NCBI RefSeq assembly: GCF_030818905.1
Contig: NZ_JAUTAZ010000001.1
Coordinates: 2,852,001-2,916,000 of the forward strand
DNA: 64,000 bases
Source of the DNA: Microbacterium sp. SORGH_AS_0888
GTDB taxonomy: Bacteria; Actinomycetota; Actinomycetes; Actinomycetales; Microbacteriaceae
Reading direction: 5' to 3'
Both the position numbers and the translations under genes were made by a program. Within the stretch, counting starts at the first letter, position 1. Each line of letters starts with the position of its first letter. Below are positions 44,167-51,650 of this stretch, one piece after another. Below the pieces are notes generated by a model, which searched no databases, was not told the origin of the DNA, and worked only from the letters and a program-made list of their open reading frames with translations.

Positions 44167-44240
44167 AGCGCGCGGCCGGAGTCGAACCGGCGACGCCCGG
44201 GATAGAAGGCCCGGCGCTCTGTCCGCTGAGCTACGCGCGC
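44167..44240 (-). tRNA. tRNA-Arg(UCU)-like gene with 8-nt anticodon loop
   Basis: Reverse-strand cloverleaf: acceptor GCGCGCG/CGCGCGC, D arm GCTC-AGCGGACA-GAGC, T arm GCCGG-TTCGACT-CCGGC, all paired. The anticodon stem CCGGG/CCCGG encloses CCTTCTAT, eight bases rather than seven; ordinary tRNA-Arg(UCU) has CTTCTAN there. The discriminator would be T and CCA is not encoded. It may be functional, a +1-type decoder, or decayed. Confidence 0.75.
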
Positions 44241-44284
44241 GGGGACGAGGTGCCGCGATATACGCGGCACCTCACAGGGAGGGG

Positions 44285-44614
44285 TCAATGATGAACTGGC
44301 TCGCCCTGGTGTTCGCGGGCTTTGAGGATCTCGTCGACCCGCTCGCGGTAACGCTTCTTCGCGGCGTAGAGGTCGCGGTTGGCGGCGTTCCTGCGTTTCT
44401 TGGCTTCCCAGGCCTCACGGGTGATGTCGTAGAGGTCTTGGCATTCCGGGCAGTCGGGTGCCGTGGGATCGGTCGCGAGACCGGAAGTGCCTACCTGCAC
44501 GGTGGGGACGAATGATATGGCGCAGAGTGATCGCACTTCGGTGCCTTCGATCATCGCGAGGGTGACGTCGTAGCCCGGCCGGATGCGGTGGTTGACGGTG
44601 CCCATGTCGGTCAC
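44285..44614 (-). CDS. Hypothetical protein of the integrated element
   Basis: A 109-residue protein; a CPEC pair sits mid-way (DCPECQDLYDITREAWEAKK) ahead of a long basic helix (ANRDLYAAKKRYRERVDEIL). ATG 44614 overlaps the stop of the upstream gene by 4 bp. No family recognised. Confidence 0.65.
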   Translation of the reverse strand: MTDMGTVNHRIRPGYDVTLAMIEGTEVRSLCAISFVPTVQVGTSGLATDPTAPDCPECQDLYDITREAWEAKKRRNAANRDLYAAKKRYRERVDEILKAREHQGEPVHH

Positions 44615-44991
44615 TCCTCGTCCAGCGTGCGGAGGTGGTCGTCAACGCCGGCAGCGCGGGTGACGGTTCGTGCCGTCGTCGCTCTCTCGTACGCGCGGAG
44701 GAGTACTGCCGCGACCTCGGGGAGATCTTCGATGAACACGGTCATCTCTTCGACGGCAACGCATTCACCGGGCCACAGGTTCGCCCATGAGATGAACGCG
44801 TGCTCCTTGTGTGCTCGTACGCCGTGGGACGTGAAGCTGTGCGTGACGCTCAGGGTGACGGAGACGTTGTTGTCTTCGTATTCGTGCTGGTCGACCATGG
44901 CGTGGCCGTCGTCTTCGAGGTGACGGTCGGTAGCCCAGGCCGGCGCGGCGATCTCGGGGTGAATGTCCGAGGTGTGTGCTTGGATAGACAT
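44611..44991 (-). CDS. Hypothetical protein of the integrated element
   Basis: A 126-residue acidic protein (start MSIQAHTSDIHPEIAAPAWA), with alternating beta-like stretches (NNVSVTLSVTHSFTSHG) and a helical C terminus. A ribosome site (GGAGAA) stands upstream. It overlaps the next gene by 4 bp. No family recognised. Confidence 0.65.
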   Translation of the reverse strand: MSIQAHTSDIHPEIAAPAWATDRHLEDDGHAMVDQHEYEDNNVSVTLSVTHSFTSHGVRAHKEHAFISWANLWPGECVAVEEMTVFIEDLPEVAAVLLRAYERATTARTVTRAAGVDDHLRTLDEE

Positions 44992-45022
44992 GCTGGTTCT
45001 CCTTACTTAGCGGTTCGGTGTT

Positions 45023-45283
45023 CTAGCTCTGGACCCCTGTTGGCGCAGGGGTCTTTTTCTTGTGTCCCCAGACGTGTGCCTTGCGGGACATTCGGAACTC
45101 GAGTTGATCGAGGTACGGCTGGATGTCGTCGGTGCTGACGTAGAGGGTGAAGCCGTTCTCCCAGGTGATCTGCACGGTGCGTCCCATGAGGTTCCGCACG
45201 GCCGTCTCTCCGGTGGGGTCGCGGTATGTCAGGCGGTAGTACTCGTCGCGCGATGCTTCAGCGCCACGGTTGGGGCGGTGCAT
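45023..45283 (-). CDS. Hypothetical protein of the integrated element
   Basis: An 86-residue protein with a beta-rich core (YYRLTYRDPTGETAVRNLMG, TVQITWENGFTLYV) and a basic tail. ATG 45283 is 3 bp after the stop of the excisionase-like gene, so the two are co-transcribed. No family recognised. Confidence 0.65.
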   Translation of the reverse strand: MHRPNRGAEASRDEYYRLTYRDPTGETAVRNLMGRTVQITWENGFTLYVSTDDIQPYLDQLEFRMSRKAHVWGHKKKTPAPTGVQS

Positions 45284-45285
45284 CT

Positions 45286-45477
45286 CTAGTCCGCGAACGC
45301 CTCGCTGATGATGCGTTCGATCTCTGAGGCGGCGATGACGGTGCGCCCGCCGATCTTGCCGGACTTGATCTGGCCGGTGTGGAGCATCCAGCGCAGGGAA
45401 GCGGGGCTCCTCCGCAGCTCGGCCGCGGCCTCGTCCACGAAGTAGAAGCGCGGTCTGGTCGTGAGCGTGTCAGTCAT
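45286..45477 (-). CDS. Helix-turn-helix excisionase-like protein
   Basis: A 63-residue MerR/excisionase-type winged helix (FVDEAAAELRRSPASLRWML, then GKIGGRTVIAASEIERII). It is the first gene of the leftward operon, divergent from the repressor and integrase, the usual place for Xis. It could instead be a DNA-binding activator of that operon. Confidence 0.8.
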   Translation of the reverse strand: MTDTLTTRPRFYFVDEAAAELRRSPASLRWMLHTGQIKSGKIGGRTVIAASEIERIISEAFAD

Positions 45478-45508
45478 GGTGACCTCCCAATCAGGATTGA
45501 TGAGTCCC

Positions 45509-45556
45509 ACAGTAATGCATCTCCACAAAATGTGCAACCGTCCACGAGAATGTGGA
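45509..45556 (-). promoter_or_regulatory. Leftward early promoter with two repressor-operator candidates
   Basis: On the minus strand, -35 TTGCAC (45537-45532) and -10 TACTGT (45514-45509) are 17 bp apart. CACA-AAA-TGTG (45524-45534) overlaps the -35 and spacer. A second dyad TCCAC-6-GTGGA lies at 45541-45556. The two related dyads between divergent repressor and excisionase genes fit a lysis-lysogeny style switch. Confidence 0.7.
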
Positions 45557-45568
45557 AGAATGATTCTT

Positions 45569-46174
45569 ATGAGTGAGCGCGACGACGAGGCCAACTTCGC
45601 CCGAAACATGGCCGTCCTGCGCGAGCGGCGGGGTATGAGTCAGAGCGAGCTCGCAAGGCGGATGACCGAGCGCGGCTTCGACAACTACTCGCAGATGACG
45701 GTCAGTCGTACCGAGAAGGGACAGCGACCGATCCGCCTTGGAGAGGCTCGTGTCTTGGCGGAGGTGCTGGGGAGCCGGCTGGAGGAGATGACGCGCGGTT
45801 CCGGGATCGAAGAGATGGTGCGCCAGCTCACTTCGGTCGCTGACGGGCTGGCTCAAGCCATGACCGACACGGTGCACTCGCTCAGCACTTATGGTTCAGG
45901 CGTTGAGGTCGCGCGTGAACTCGAAGCCCGGCCTACTGCCGATGACCCCGCAGTCGCCGAGTCGCTGGAGAACATGCGGGTTTACTGCTACCCGGTGGAG
46001 GCTGTCGCTAGATGGGCTGCCGAGGTCGCGACCGATCCTCAGCGCGATCCATACCCCACTGAGGTGACGCTGAGCGATCTGGACCGCATCGCTGAGCTGG
46101 CGGGCACGACCCAGCCCAAGCGGTATTGGTTCACGCTCGACGGGTTAGCGAATGGGGAGGCTGATGCCGAGTAG
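45569..46174 (+). CDS. XRE family repressor-like protein
   Basis: A 201-residue protein. Residues about 10-70 form an XRE helix-turn-helix (MAVLRERRGMSQSELARRM, MTVSRTEKGQRPIRLGEARV). The C-terminal 100 residues are helical with no protease motif, so it is not a LexA/CI-type self-cleaving repressor. It likely binds the dyads at 45524-45556 and maintains the integrated state. Its 3' end overlaps the integrase start by 11 bp. Confidence 0.8.
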   Translation: MSERDDEANFARNMAVLRERRGMSQSELARRMTERGFDNYSQMTVSRTEKGQRPIRLGEARVLAEVLGSRLEEMTRGSGIEEMVRQLTSVADGLAQAMTDTVHSLSTYGSGVEVARELEARPTADDPAVAESLENMRVYCYPVEAVARWAAEVATDPQRDPYPTEVTLSDLDRIAELAGTTQPKRYWFTLDGLANGEADAE

Positions 46175-47348
46175 CTACATTGAAGATCGCTGGCATGTGC
46201 GCAGCGACGACGGCCGGCGTGAACGCAGCAGCCGTTACGGGGTCGGGAAGCAGTGGCGCGCCCGGTACCGTGACGCGGAAGGCAAGGAGCACGCACGTCA
46301 CTTCGAGCTGAAGCGCGACGCTCAGCGATGGCTGGATGAGGTCACCGCGTCCGTTGTGACAGGGCAGTACGTGGATCCGCGTGCAGGTTCGCTCACCTGG
46401 GATGAATGGGTCGAGCTGTGGGCGACTCGGCAGACGTGGGTGGATGGGACGGTCGAGGCTGCGCAGACGGCTACGCGAAGCGTGCCGTGGCGGTCGACGC
46501 CGTTGTCGAAGATCCTGCCCGCGCATGTGCAGAAGTGGGTCACGGCTGAGGTGAAGCGTGGTCTCGCGCCGACCACGGTGCGGACCAGGCTCAACTACGT
46601 GCAGATGGCCTTCCGTGCCGCTGTGCAGGACAAGCTCATTGCGTCGAACCCTGCCGCGAATGTGAAGCCTCCGCGAGCACGGCGGGCTGAGGTCGCGATG
46701 CGGATTCTCACCCCGGAGCAGATCGTGCAGGTTCTCGAGGCGGCGGGGGAGTTCCGCCCGTTCGTCGAGGTGTGCCTGTTCGCGGGGCTGCGGCTCGGTG
46801 AGGCCGCGGGCCTTCAGGTTGGCGACGTGAATTTCCTTGGGCGGTCCATCGATGTGCGACGGCAGGTGCAAGGTGCCACGAACGAGGGCGCGAAGCTCGT
46901 GCCCCCGAAGTACGGCAGTGAGCGGACGGTCTACGTGCCGGGTGACCTCACGGCGTCCCTATCTGCACACGTCTCGCAACAGGGGCTGACCGACCCCGGC
47001 ATGATGCTGTTCTTGACGCCGCTCGGTCGTCTTTGGCATCGCAACAACGCGGGGGATGAGTGGCGGCGGATCCGTAAGGCCGTTGGGTTGCCGGAAGAAG
47101 TCACGTTGCACACGCTGCGGCACACGTACGCCTCCAACCTCATCGCCGCCGGCTGCGATGTTGTGACGGTGCAGCGCGCGCTTGGGCACTCTCAGCCGTC
47201 GATCACGCTCAACACGTACAGCCACCTGTGGCCGTCCGCTGAAGACAAGACAAGAGCCGCCACCGCGGACTTCATGTCCTCAGTGGCGGCTCTTGCGGAC
47301 TCTGGGCGGACTGGGCCGGGAAAACCCCAGGTCAGAGGCTTGCGTTAG
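46164..47348 (+). CDS. int: Tyrosine recombinase / phage integrase
   Basis: A 394-residue integrase: N-terminal arm-binding region ([20 protein letters not shown]), core-binding SAM-like domain, and a catalytic domain with the residues Arg210 ([11 protein letters not shown]), His316-Arg319 ([10 protein letters not shown]), His342 (LGHSQP) and Tyr352 (NTYSHLW). ATG 46164 was chosen for its GGGGAGG ribosome site; ATG 46152 is an alternative. The stop codon lies inside the attR core. Confidence 0.93.
   Translation: MPSSYIEDRWHVRSDDGRRERSSRYGVGKQWRARYRDAEGKEHARHFELKRDAQRWLDEVTASVVTGQYVDPRAGSLTWDEWVELWATRQTWVDGTVEAAQTATRSVPWRSTPLSKILPAHVQKWVTAEVKRGLAPTTVRTRLNYVQMAFRAAVQDKLIASNPAANVKPPRARRAEVAMRILTPEQIVQVLEAAGEFRPFVEVCLFAGLRLGEAAGLQVGDVNFLGRSIDVRRQVQGATNEGAKLVPPKYGSERTVYVPGDLTASLSAHVSQQGLTDPGMMLFLTPLGRLWHRNNAGDEWRRIRKAVGLPEEVTLHTLRHTYASNLIAAGCDVVTVQRALGHSQPSITLNTYSHLWPSAEDKTRAATADFMSSVAALADSGRTGPGKPQVRGLR
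47252..47294. repeat. 12-bp inverted repeat in the integrase 3' end
   Basis: AAGAGCCGCCAC (47252-47263) and GTGGCGGCTCTT (47283-47294) are exact complements, with a 19-nt loop, immediately before the right arm-type sites. It may be part of the att architecture or an RNA hairpin limiting integrase mRNA. Confidence 0.6.
47293..47313 (+). promoter_or_regulatory. Putative integrase arm-type sites, right
   Basis: TTGCGGACTC at 47293-47302, and a second, weaker copy sharing GCGGACT at 47306-47312, in the same orientation and 11-bp spacing as the pair at 37893-37913. Confidence 0.6.
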
Positions 47349-47360
47349 CGGTAGTTGGTG
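47344..47360. repeat. attR core, within yajQ 3' end
   Basis: GTTAGCGGTAGTTGGTG, identical to the left core. On the minus strand it encodes the last residues (TNYR) and stop of yajQ, so integration leaves that gene intact. Confidence 0.9.
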
Positions 47361-47833
47361 AACTGCAGGTCGACGTCGAGGTCGGCGGCCTTCAGCAGGC
47401 GCTGCACCTCCTGCAGGTCGTCGCGGGACTTCGAGCTCACGCGCAGCTCATCGCCCTGGATCTGGCTCTTGACCGACTTAGGGCCCTCGTCGCGGATGAT
47501 CTTGCCGATCTTCTTCGCGTTCTCCTGCGAGATGCCCTCTTTGAGGGTGGAGACGATGCGGAACTCCTTGCCGGATGCCGTCGGCTCGCCCGAGTCGAGG
47601 CTCTTCAGCGAGATGCCGCGCTTGATGAGTTTGGACTGGAACACGTCGAGGACCGCTGCTGCGCGCTCCTCGGTGTTCGCGGTGATGAGGATCGACTCGC
47701 CGCTCCAGGCGATGGAGGCACCGGTGCCCTTGAAGTCGTAGCGCTGCTCGACCTCTTTCCGCGCCTGGTTCAGCGCGTTGTCGGCCTCCTGGCGGTCGAT
47801 CTTGGAGACGATGTCGAACGAGGAGTCTGCCAT
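47345..47833 (-). CDS. yajQ: YajQ family nucleotide-binding protein (DUF520)
   Basis: A 162-residue protein with the family's two ferredoxin-like domains: [20 protein letters not shown] at the start, [12 protein letters not shown], and [20 protein letters not shown] near the end. Family members bind cyclic di-GMP or nucleic acid. Full length despite serving as the attachment site of the adjacent element. Convergent with the integrase gene, overlapping by 4 bp. Confidence 0.93.
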   Translation of the reverse strand: MADSSFDIVSKIDRQEADNALNQARKEVEQRYDFKGTGASIAWSGESILITANTEERAAAVLDVFQSKLIKRGISLKSLDSGEPTASGKEFRIVSTLKEGISQENAKKIGKIIRDEGPKSVKSQIQGDELRVSSKSRDDLQEVQRLLKAADLDVDLQFTNYR

Positions 47834-47881
47834 GGCCCGAGTCTACCGGCGCGCCCGTCGCCGACTTCATAGACTTGGCGG

Positions 47882-48370
47882 ATGCGTCCCCTCACCGAGC
47901 AGCAGATCCGGGACTGTCTCGTGGGGCTCGACGACGACGATCGTCGCCAGATCGGCCTGCCGCACGACTTCCTCCTGCTCGATTGGGACCACCTCGACTT
48001 CCTCGCGTGGCGGGACCCGCGCATGCGGGGGCGCGGGTATCTCATCGTCGAGCTCGACGGCCGCGCCGTGGGGGTCGCGCTGCGGGCCGCGGACGCGTCG
48101 GGTCGGGCGAGGTCGGCGATGTGCAACGTGTGTCATACGATGCAGCCGGGGAACCAGGTCTCCCTGTTCACGGCGCAGCGTCCGGACGCATCCGGATCGG
48201 GCATCGGCACATACATGTGCGCCGACCTGTCCTGTCATGAGAATGTGAGACTTGCGGCGCCGCTGGCGCCGGGCGAGATCCGAGCCAGCGTGGACCGTCG
48301 CATCGACGGCACACGATCGCGTGCCGAGCGTTTCGTCGCACGCGTGACGACCACAGAGGGAGACCAGTGA
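47882..48370 (+). CDS. FBP/FusB-like treble-clef protein (EF-G-binding family)
   Basis: A 162-residue protein with a C-terminal treble-clef zinc finger (MCNVCHTMQPGNQVSLF, then GTYMCADLSCHENVR) of the FBP_C/FusB fold. FusB proteins bind EF-G and can rescue it from fusidic acid; whether this chromosomal homologue does is unknown. TAGACT at 47870-47875 precedes ATG 47882 by six bases. It overlaps the kinase gene by 4 bp. Confidence 0.83.
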   Translation: MRPLTEQQIRDCLVGLDDDDRRQIGLPHDFLLLDWDHLDFLAWRDPRMRGRGYLIVELDGRAVGVALRAADASGRARSAMCNVCHTMQPGNQVSLFTAQRPDASGSGIGTYMCADLSCHENVRLAAPLAPGEIRASVDRRIDGTRSRAERFVARVTTTEGDQ

Positions 48371-49287
48371 CCGAGACCGGGCGAGTTGTCGTGATCGGCG
48401 ATGCGTTGATCGACGAGCTGCGTGATGAGAGCGGAGTGCGCGAGTTCGTCGGCGGGGCGGCGCTGAACGTCGCCGTCGGCCTGTCGCGTCTGGGGCTGCC
48501 CACGACGCTCATCGCCATGGTCGGCGAGGACGAGGCGGGGGATCGCATCCGCTCCTACCTCGACGACTACGGCGTCGACCTCGTGGCGACGCCGTCCCCG
48601 CTCGGCTCGTCCCGCGCGGTCAGCACGCGCGTCGACGGCGAGCCCGTCTACGAGTTCAACGCGGCGGCGCAGGCGCGCCGCATCCACTTCGGCGAGGCCG
48701 AGCGGTCGGTCGTCTCCGGCGCCGCGGTCACCGTCATCAGCTGCTTCCCGTTCGACGACGAGGAGCAGACGGCCGAGCTCGTGTCGGTCATCGAGCACGC
48801 GCCCGCCCTCGTCGCCCTCGACCCGAACCCGCGCGCGGGCATGATGCGCGACCGCGCCGCCTTCGTGCGCGGCTTCGAGCGCGCGGCGGCCTCCTGCGAC
48901 CTCGTGAAGGTCGGCGACGACGACGCGGAGCTGCTCTACGGCGAGCCTCTCGACGATCTCGCCCGCGCGCTCCTCGATGTGGGCGCGACGGCCGTCCTCG
49001 CCACGCGGGGCGCACAGGGCGCGAGCGTGTTCGCGCCGGGCGTCGAGGTGTCGATGCCGATCGCGGAGGCGCCGGGGCCCGTCATCGACACGATGGGTGC
49101 CGGGGATGCGGTCCTCTCGTCGGCCGTCGCCTCGTTGCAGTCGGGAATGCCCGGTTCGTCCGAGGAGTGGACGACCGTGCTCGCGACCGCCATGCAGGTC
49201 GCCGCCGCGACCTGCCGGTTCGAGGGTGCGCTGCTGCGGCTGCCCTCCGCGCTCAGCGGCCTGGCCGCGGAGGACGCCGTCTGCTGA
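48367..49287 (+). CDS. PfkB family carbohydrate kinase
   Basis: A 306-residue ribokinase-fold protein: EFVGGAALNVAVGLSRLG near the N terminus and the anion-hole motif DTMGAGDAVLSSAVA with the catalytic Asp. It would phosphorylate a sugar or nucleoside; the substrate cannot be named. Translationally coupled to the FusB-like gene. Confidence 0.88.
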   Translation: MTETGRVVVIGDALIDELRDESGVREFVGGAALNVAVGLSRLGLPTTLIAMVGEDEAGDRIRSYLDDYGVDLVATPSPLGSSRAVSTRVDGEPVYEFNAAAQARRIHFGEAERSVVSGAAVTVISCFPFDDEEQTAELVSVIEHAPALVALDPNPRAGMMRDRAAFVRGFERAAASCDLVKVGDDDAELLYGEPLDDLARALLDVGATAVLATRGAQGASVFAPGVEVSMPIAEAPGPVIDTMGAGDAVLSSAVASLQSGMPGSSEEWTTVLATAMQVAAATCRFEGALLRLPSALSGLAAEDAVC

Positions 49288-49370
49288 CCCGATTTCCATG
49301 GACGAGGATCGGCGGCTAACATTGAAAATCGCGCCTCCGGTCGACTGGATAAGCCGGGCGGGTGCGCCTT

Positions 49371-49452
49371 GGCAGGTTACCCAAGCGGCCAAAGGGATCT
49401 GACTGTAAATCAGCCGTCTTAGACTTCGGGGGTTCGAATCCCTCACCTGCCA
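49371..49452 (+). tRNA. tRNA-Tyr(GUA)
   Basis: Acceptor GGCAGGT/ACCTGCC with discriminator A, followed by an encoded CCA. The anticodon arm reads CTGACT-GTA-AATCAG, and a long variable arm (CCGTCTTAGACTTCGGG) follows, as in bacterial tRNA-Tyr; T arm GGGGG-TTCGAAT-CCCTC. Confidence 0.95.
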
Positions 49453-49460
49453 CCACCGCG

Positions 49461-49486
49461 AAAAGCCCCCTTAACCGGGGGCTTTT
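49461..49486 (+). terminator. Rho-independent terminator after tRNA-Tyr
   Basis: AAAAGCCCCC and GGGGGCTTTT form a perfect 10-bp stem with loop TTAACC; the right arm supplies the T run. It lies 9 bases after the tRNA. Confidence 0.9.
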
Positions 49487-49649
49487 CCGTTTCCCCTCGC
49501 CGGCGTCGCGTGGTCGCCGGGCGTGCTCGCCCGCATGCCCGGCGGGGGTCACGCCGGGGCGTGGATGTGGACAGATCTTCTGCCCCCGCGGCACCCCGTG
49601 ACAGGATGGGCGGAGCGGGTCAGATGCCCCGCAGGGGAGGACGATCGAC

Positions 49650-50699
49650 GTGACGACCGCACCACAGCCGCCGACGACATCCGAAGAGCTGGGCTCGTCG
49701 AAGCTCTTCCGGGCCGCGATCTGGGTGGCCATCGGTGCGCTCATCGCCGCCGCGCTCGTGAGCGTCGTCTGGGTCATCATCGGCACGCAGAACGGGATCA
49801 TCGGCCGTGCGTTCCTGACGATCCTCCTGCTGGCGGCGTTCGGCGGGGTCGCGATCCTCGAGGCGCACCTCGCCCCCCGGCGACCCGTGTGGTTCGCACT
49901 GGTCAGCATGTCCAGCTGGGTGCTCGCGCTGCTCATCGGCGCCTTCATGACGTGGATGCCGGAGTCCGCGCGGTCGTACGGATACTCGGGCGCGCTGCGA
50001 TTCTTCTCCTTCCTCGTCATCGTGCTCGTGCTGCAGCTGGCGCTCCTGCACGTGCGGCTCTACGTGAAGGCGATCGACCGCTATCCGACGACGTTCACCC
50101 GCGTCGTCGGCTACATCACGATCGGCCTGGTCGGGCTTCTCGCGATCATGCTCGTGCTGCCGCTCATGCTCAACGAGTGGCTCCGCTTCCACGAGATCTA
50201 CTGGCGTCTCGTCGTGGCGGTGACGATCCTGGCCGCGCTCGGGACCGCCCTCGTCCCGCTCGTCAACGTCCTGTTCGCGCCCAAGAAGCCGCGGCCGGAA
50301 GCGTCGCGTGCCTGGCCGACGTATGCGGACGGCGTGACGCCGCTGCCGATCCTCCCGGACGGCAACCCCGACTGGAACGCCTACTACACCGGCTACCCCA
50401 CCGCCTACGCGACGACGGCCGTGCAGATCGCGGCGCCGACGGCGTCGCCCATGGCTGATGCCGCCTACGCGGCGCAGCCGCAGCATCAGCCCGGCATCGT
50501 CCCGTCCGAGCCGTCGGCGTGGAACCCGCCGGCCGAGTCTCCCGTCGTCGAGCAGACGGCGCCGACCGCGCACCCGCGCCCTCAGACCCCCGAGGAGACG
50601 GTCGTGCCGCAGGCGCCCGTGCCGCCGCCCATCGACCCGGCCGCGGGCGCGCCCGGTCATCAGGGATACCCGCCGCCCCCGCCGCTGCCGCCGCGCTGA
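49650..50699 (+). CDS. Membrane protein with proline-rich tail, unknown function
   Basis: A 349-residue protein: six hydrophobic segments in the first 210 residues (for example AIWVAIGALIAAALVSVVWV, FFSFLVIVLVLQLALLHV, LVVAVTILAALGTALVPLV), then a cytoplasmic or exposed Pro/Ala-rich tail (QAPVPPPIDPAAG). GTG 49650 follows a GGGGAGGA ribosome site. No family recognised. Confidence 0.75.
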   Translation: MTTAPQPPTTSEELGSSKLFRAAIWVAIGALIAAALVSVVWVIIGTQNGIIGRAFLTILLLAAFGGVAILEAHLAPRRPVWFALVSMSSWVLALLIGAFMTWMPESARSYGYSGALRFFSFLVIVLVLQLALLHVRLYVKAIDRYPTTFTRVVGYITIGLVGLLAIMLVLPLMLNEWLRFHEIYWRLVVAVTILAALGTALVPLVNVLFAPKKPRPEASRAWPTYADGVTPLPILPDGNPDWNAYYTGYPTAYATTAVQIAAPTASPMADAAYAAQPQHQPGIVPSEPSAWNPPAESPVVEQTAPTAHPRPQTPEETVVPQAPVPPPIDPAAGAPGHQGYPPPPPLPPR

Positions 50700-50717
50700 T
50701 CCCGTAGCGTGGGTGGG

Positions 50718-51512
50718 GTGACCGCATCCCCCGCGCTGTTGGAGTTGGCCGTCGACATCGCTCGGGAGGCCGGGGAGCTCGCCGCCCGGCGGCGCCGCGA
50801 GGGGGTGTCGATCGCGGCCACGAAGTCCGCGCTGGCCGACATCGTGACCGAGGCCGACCGCGAGGTCGAGTCGCTCATCCGCGATCGCATCGCGGCCGAG
50901 CGTCCCGACGACGGGTTCCTCGGCGAGGAGTCCGGTGCCGGCGAGTCGCGCAGCGGTCTGACCTGGGTCGTCGACCCGATCGACGGAACCGTCAACTACG
51001 CCTATGGGATCCCCGCCTACGCCGTGAGCATCGGCATCGTGTCGGGCCGGCCCGATCCCGCCGCGTGGACGGCGCTGGCCGGGGTGGTCTTCAACCCGGC
51101 CGTGGGCGATCTGTTCCGAGCCGCCCAGGGCGAGGGGGCGTGGCTCGGAGATCGCCGCCTGGCGGTGAACGACCCCGTCTCGGACGCCGGCGCGCTTCTC
51201 GCGACAGGCTTCGGCTACGACCCCGCGACCCACGCGGGCGACCTCGCGCGGCTGACGAAGGTCATGCCCTTGGCGCGCGACATCCGTCGTATCGGCGCGG
51301 CATCGCTCGACCTGGCGGGCGTCGCCGCGGGGCGGCTCGACGGCTACTTCGAGCGGGGGCTGCACCCGTGGGACATGGCGGCGGGCGCATTGATGGTCAC
51401 CGAGGCGGGCGGTCGGGTCGGCGGGATCGGCGGCGCGGCGGCGGGCCGGTCGATGACGATCGCGGCGGGTCCCGACCTGTTCGCACGACTCACCGAGATC
51501 ATCGTCGAGTGA
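50718..51512 (+). CDS. Inositol monophosphatase family protein
   Basis: A 264-residue Li-sensitive phosphatase fold: DIVTEADREVE, GEESG, the metal-binding WVVDPIDGTVNYAYG, and the second motif HPWDMAAGALMVTEAGG. It dephosphorylates inositol-1-phosphate, histidinol phosphate or a similar substrate. GTG 50718 is chosen over GTG 50709 because TAGCGT at 50705-50710 ends seven bases upstream. Confidence 0.88.
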   Translation: MTASPALLELAVDIAREAGELAARRRREGVSIAATKSALADIVTEADREVESLIRDRIAAERPDDGFLGEESGAGESRSGLTWVVDPIDGTVNYAYGIPAYAVSIGIVSGRPDPAAWTALAGVVFNPAVGDLFRAAQGEGAWLGDRRLAVNDPVSDAGALLATGFGYDPATHAGDLARLTKVMPLARDIRRIGAASLDLAGVAAGRLDGYFERGLHPWDMAAGALMVTEAGGRVGGIGGAAAGRSMTIAAGPDLFARLTEIIVE

Positions 51513-51650
51513 GAATCGCGGATGGCGTTCTCAGCCTCGGGGGAGTAGGGTTTATCCATTCGTTACCATCGGTGCCCGACCGATAACGACGGATCACCCG
51601 AATCGTGACATCTGTCGCGCCATGCGACACGAACTGAGGCGAACTGCGTT

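Larger units (their letters stand above)
37768..47360. mobile_element. 9.6-kb integrated phage-like element (satellite or deleted prophage) in the 3' end of yajQ
   Basis: A 17-bp direct repeat brackets the element; the right copy covers the last codons and stop of yajQ. Inside are an integrase, XRE repressor, excisionase-like protein, replication protein with iterons, tRNA-like gene, HNH nuclease, small and large terminase, and small unknown proteins. No portal, protease, capsid, tail or lysis gene can be seen. Base composition is lower in GC than the flanks and codon use differs. That it is a satellite rather than a decayed prophage is inference. Confidence 0.88.
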
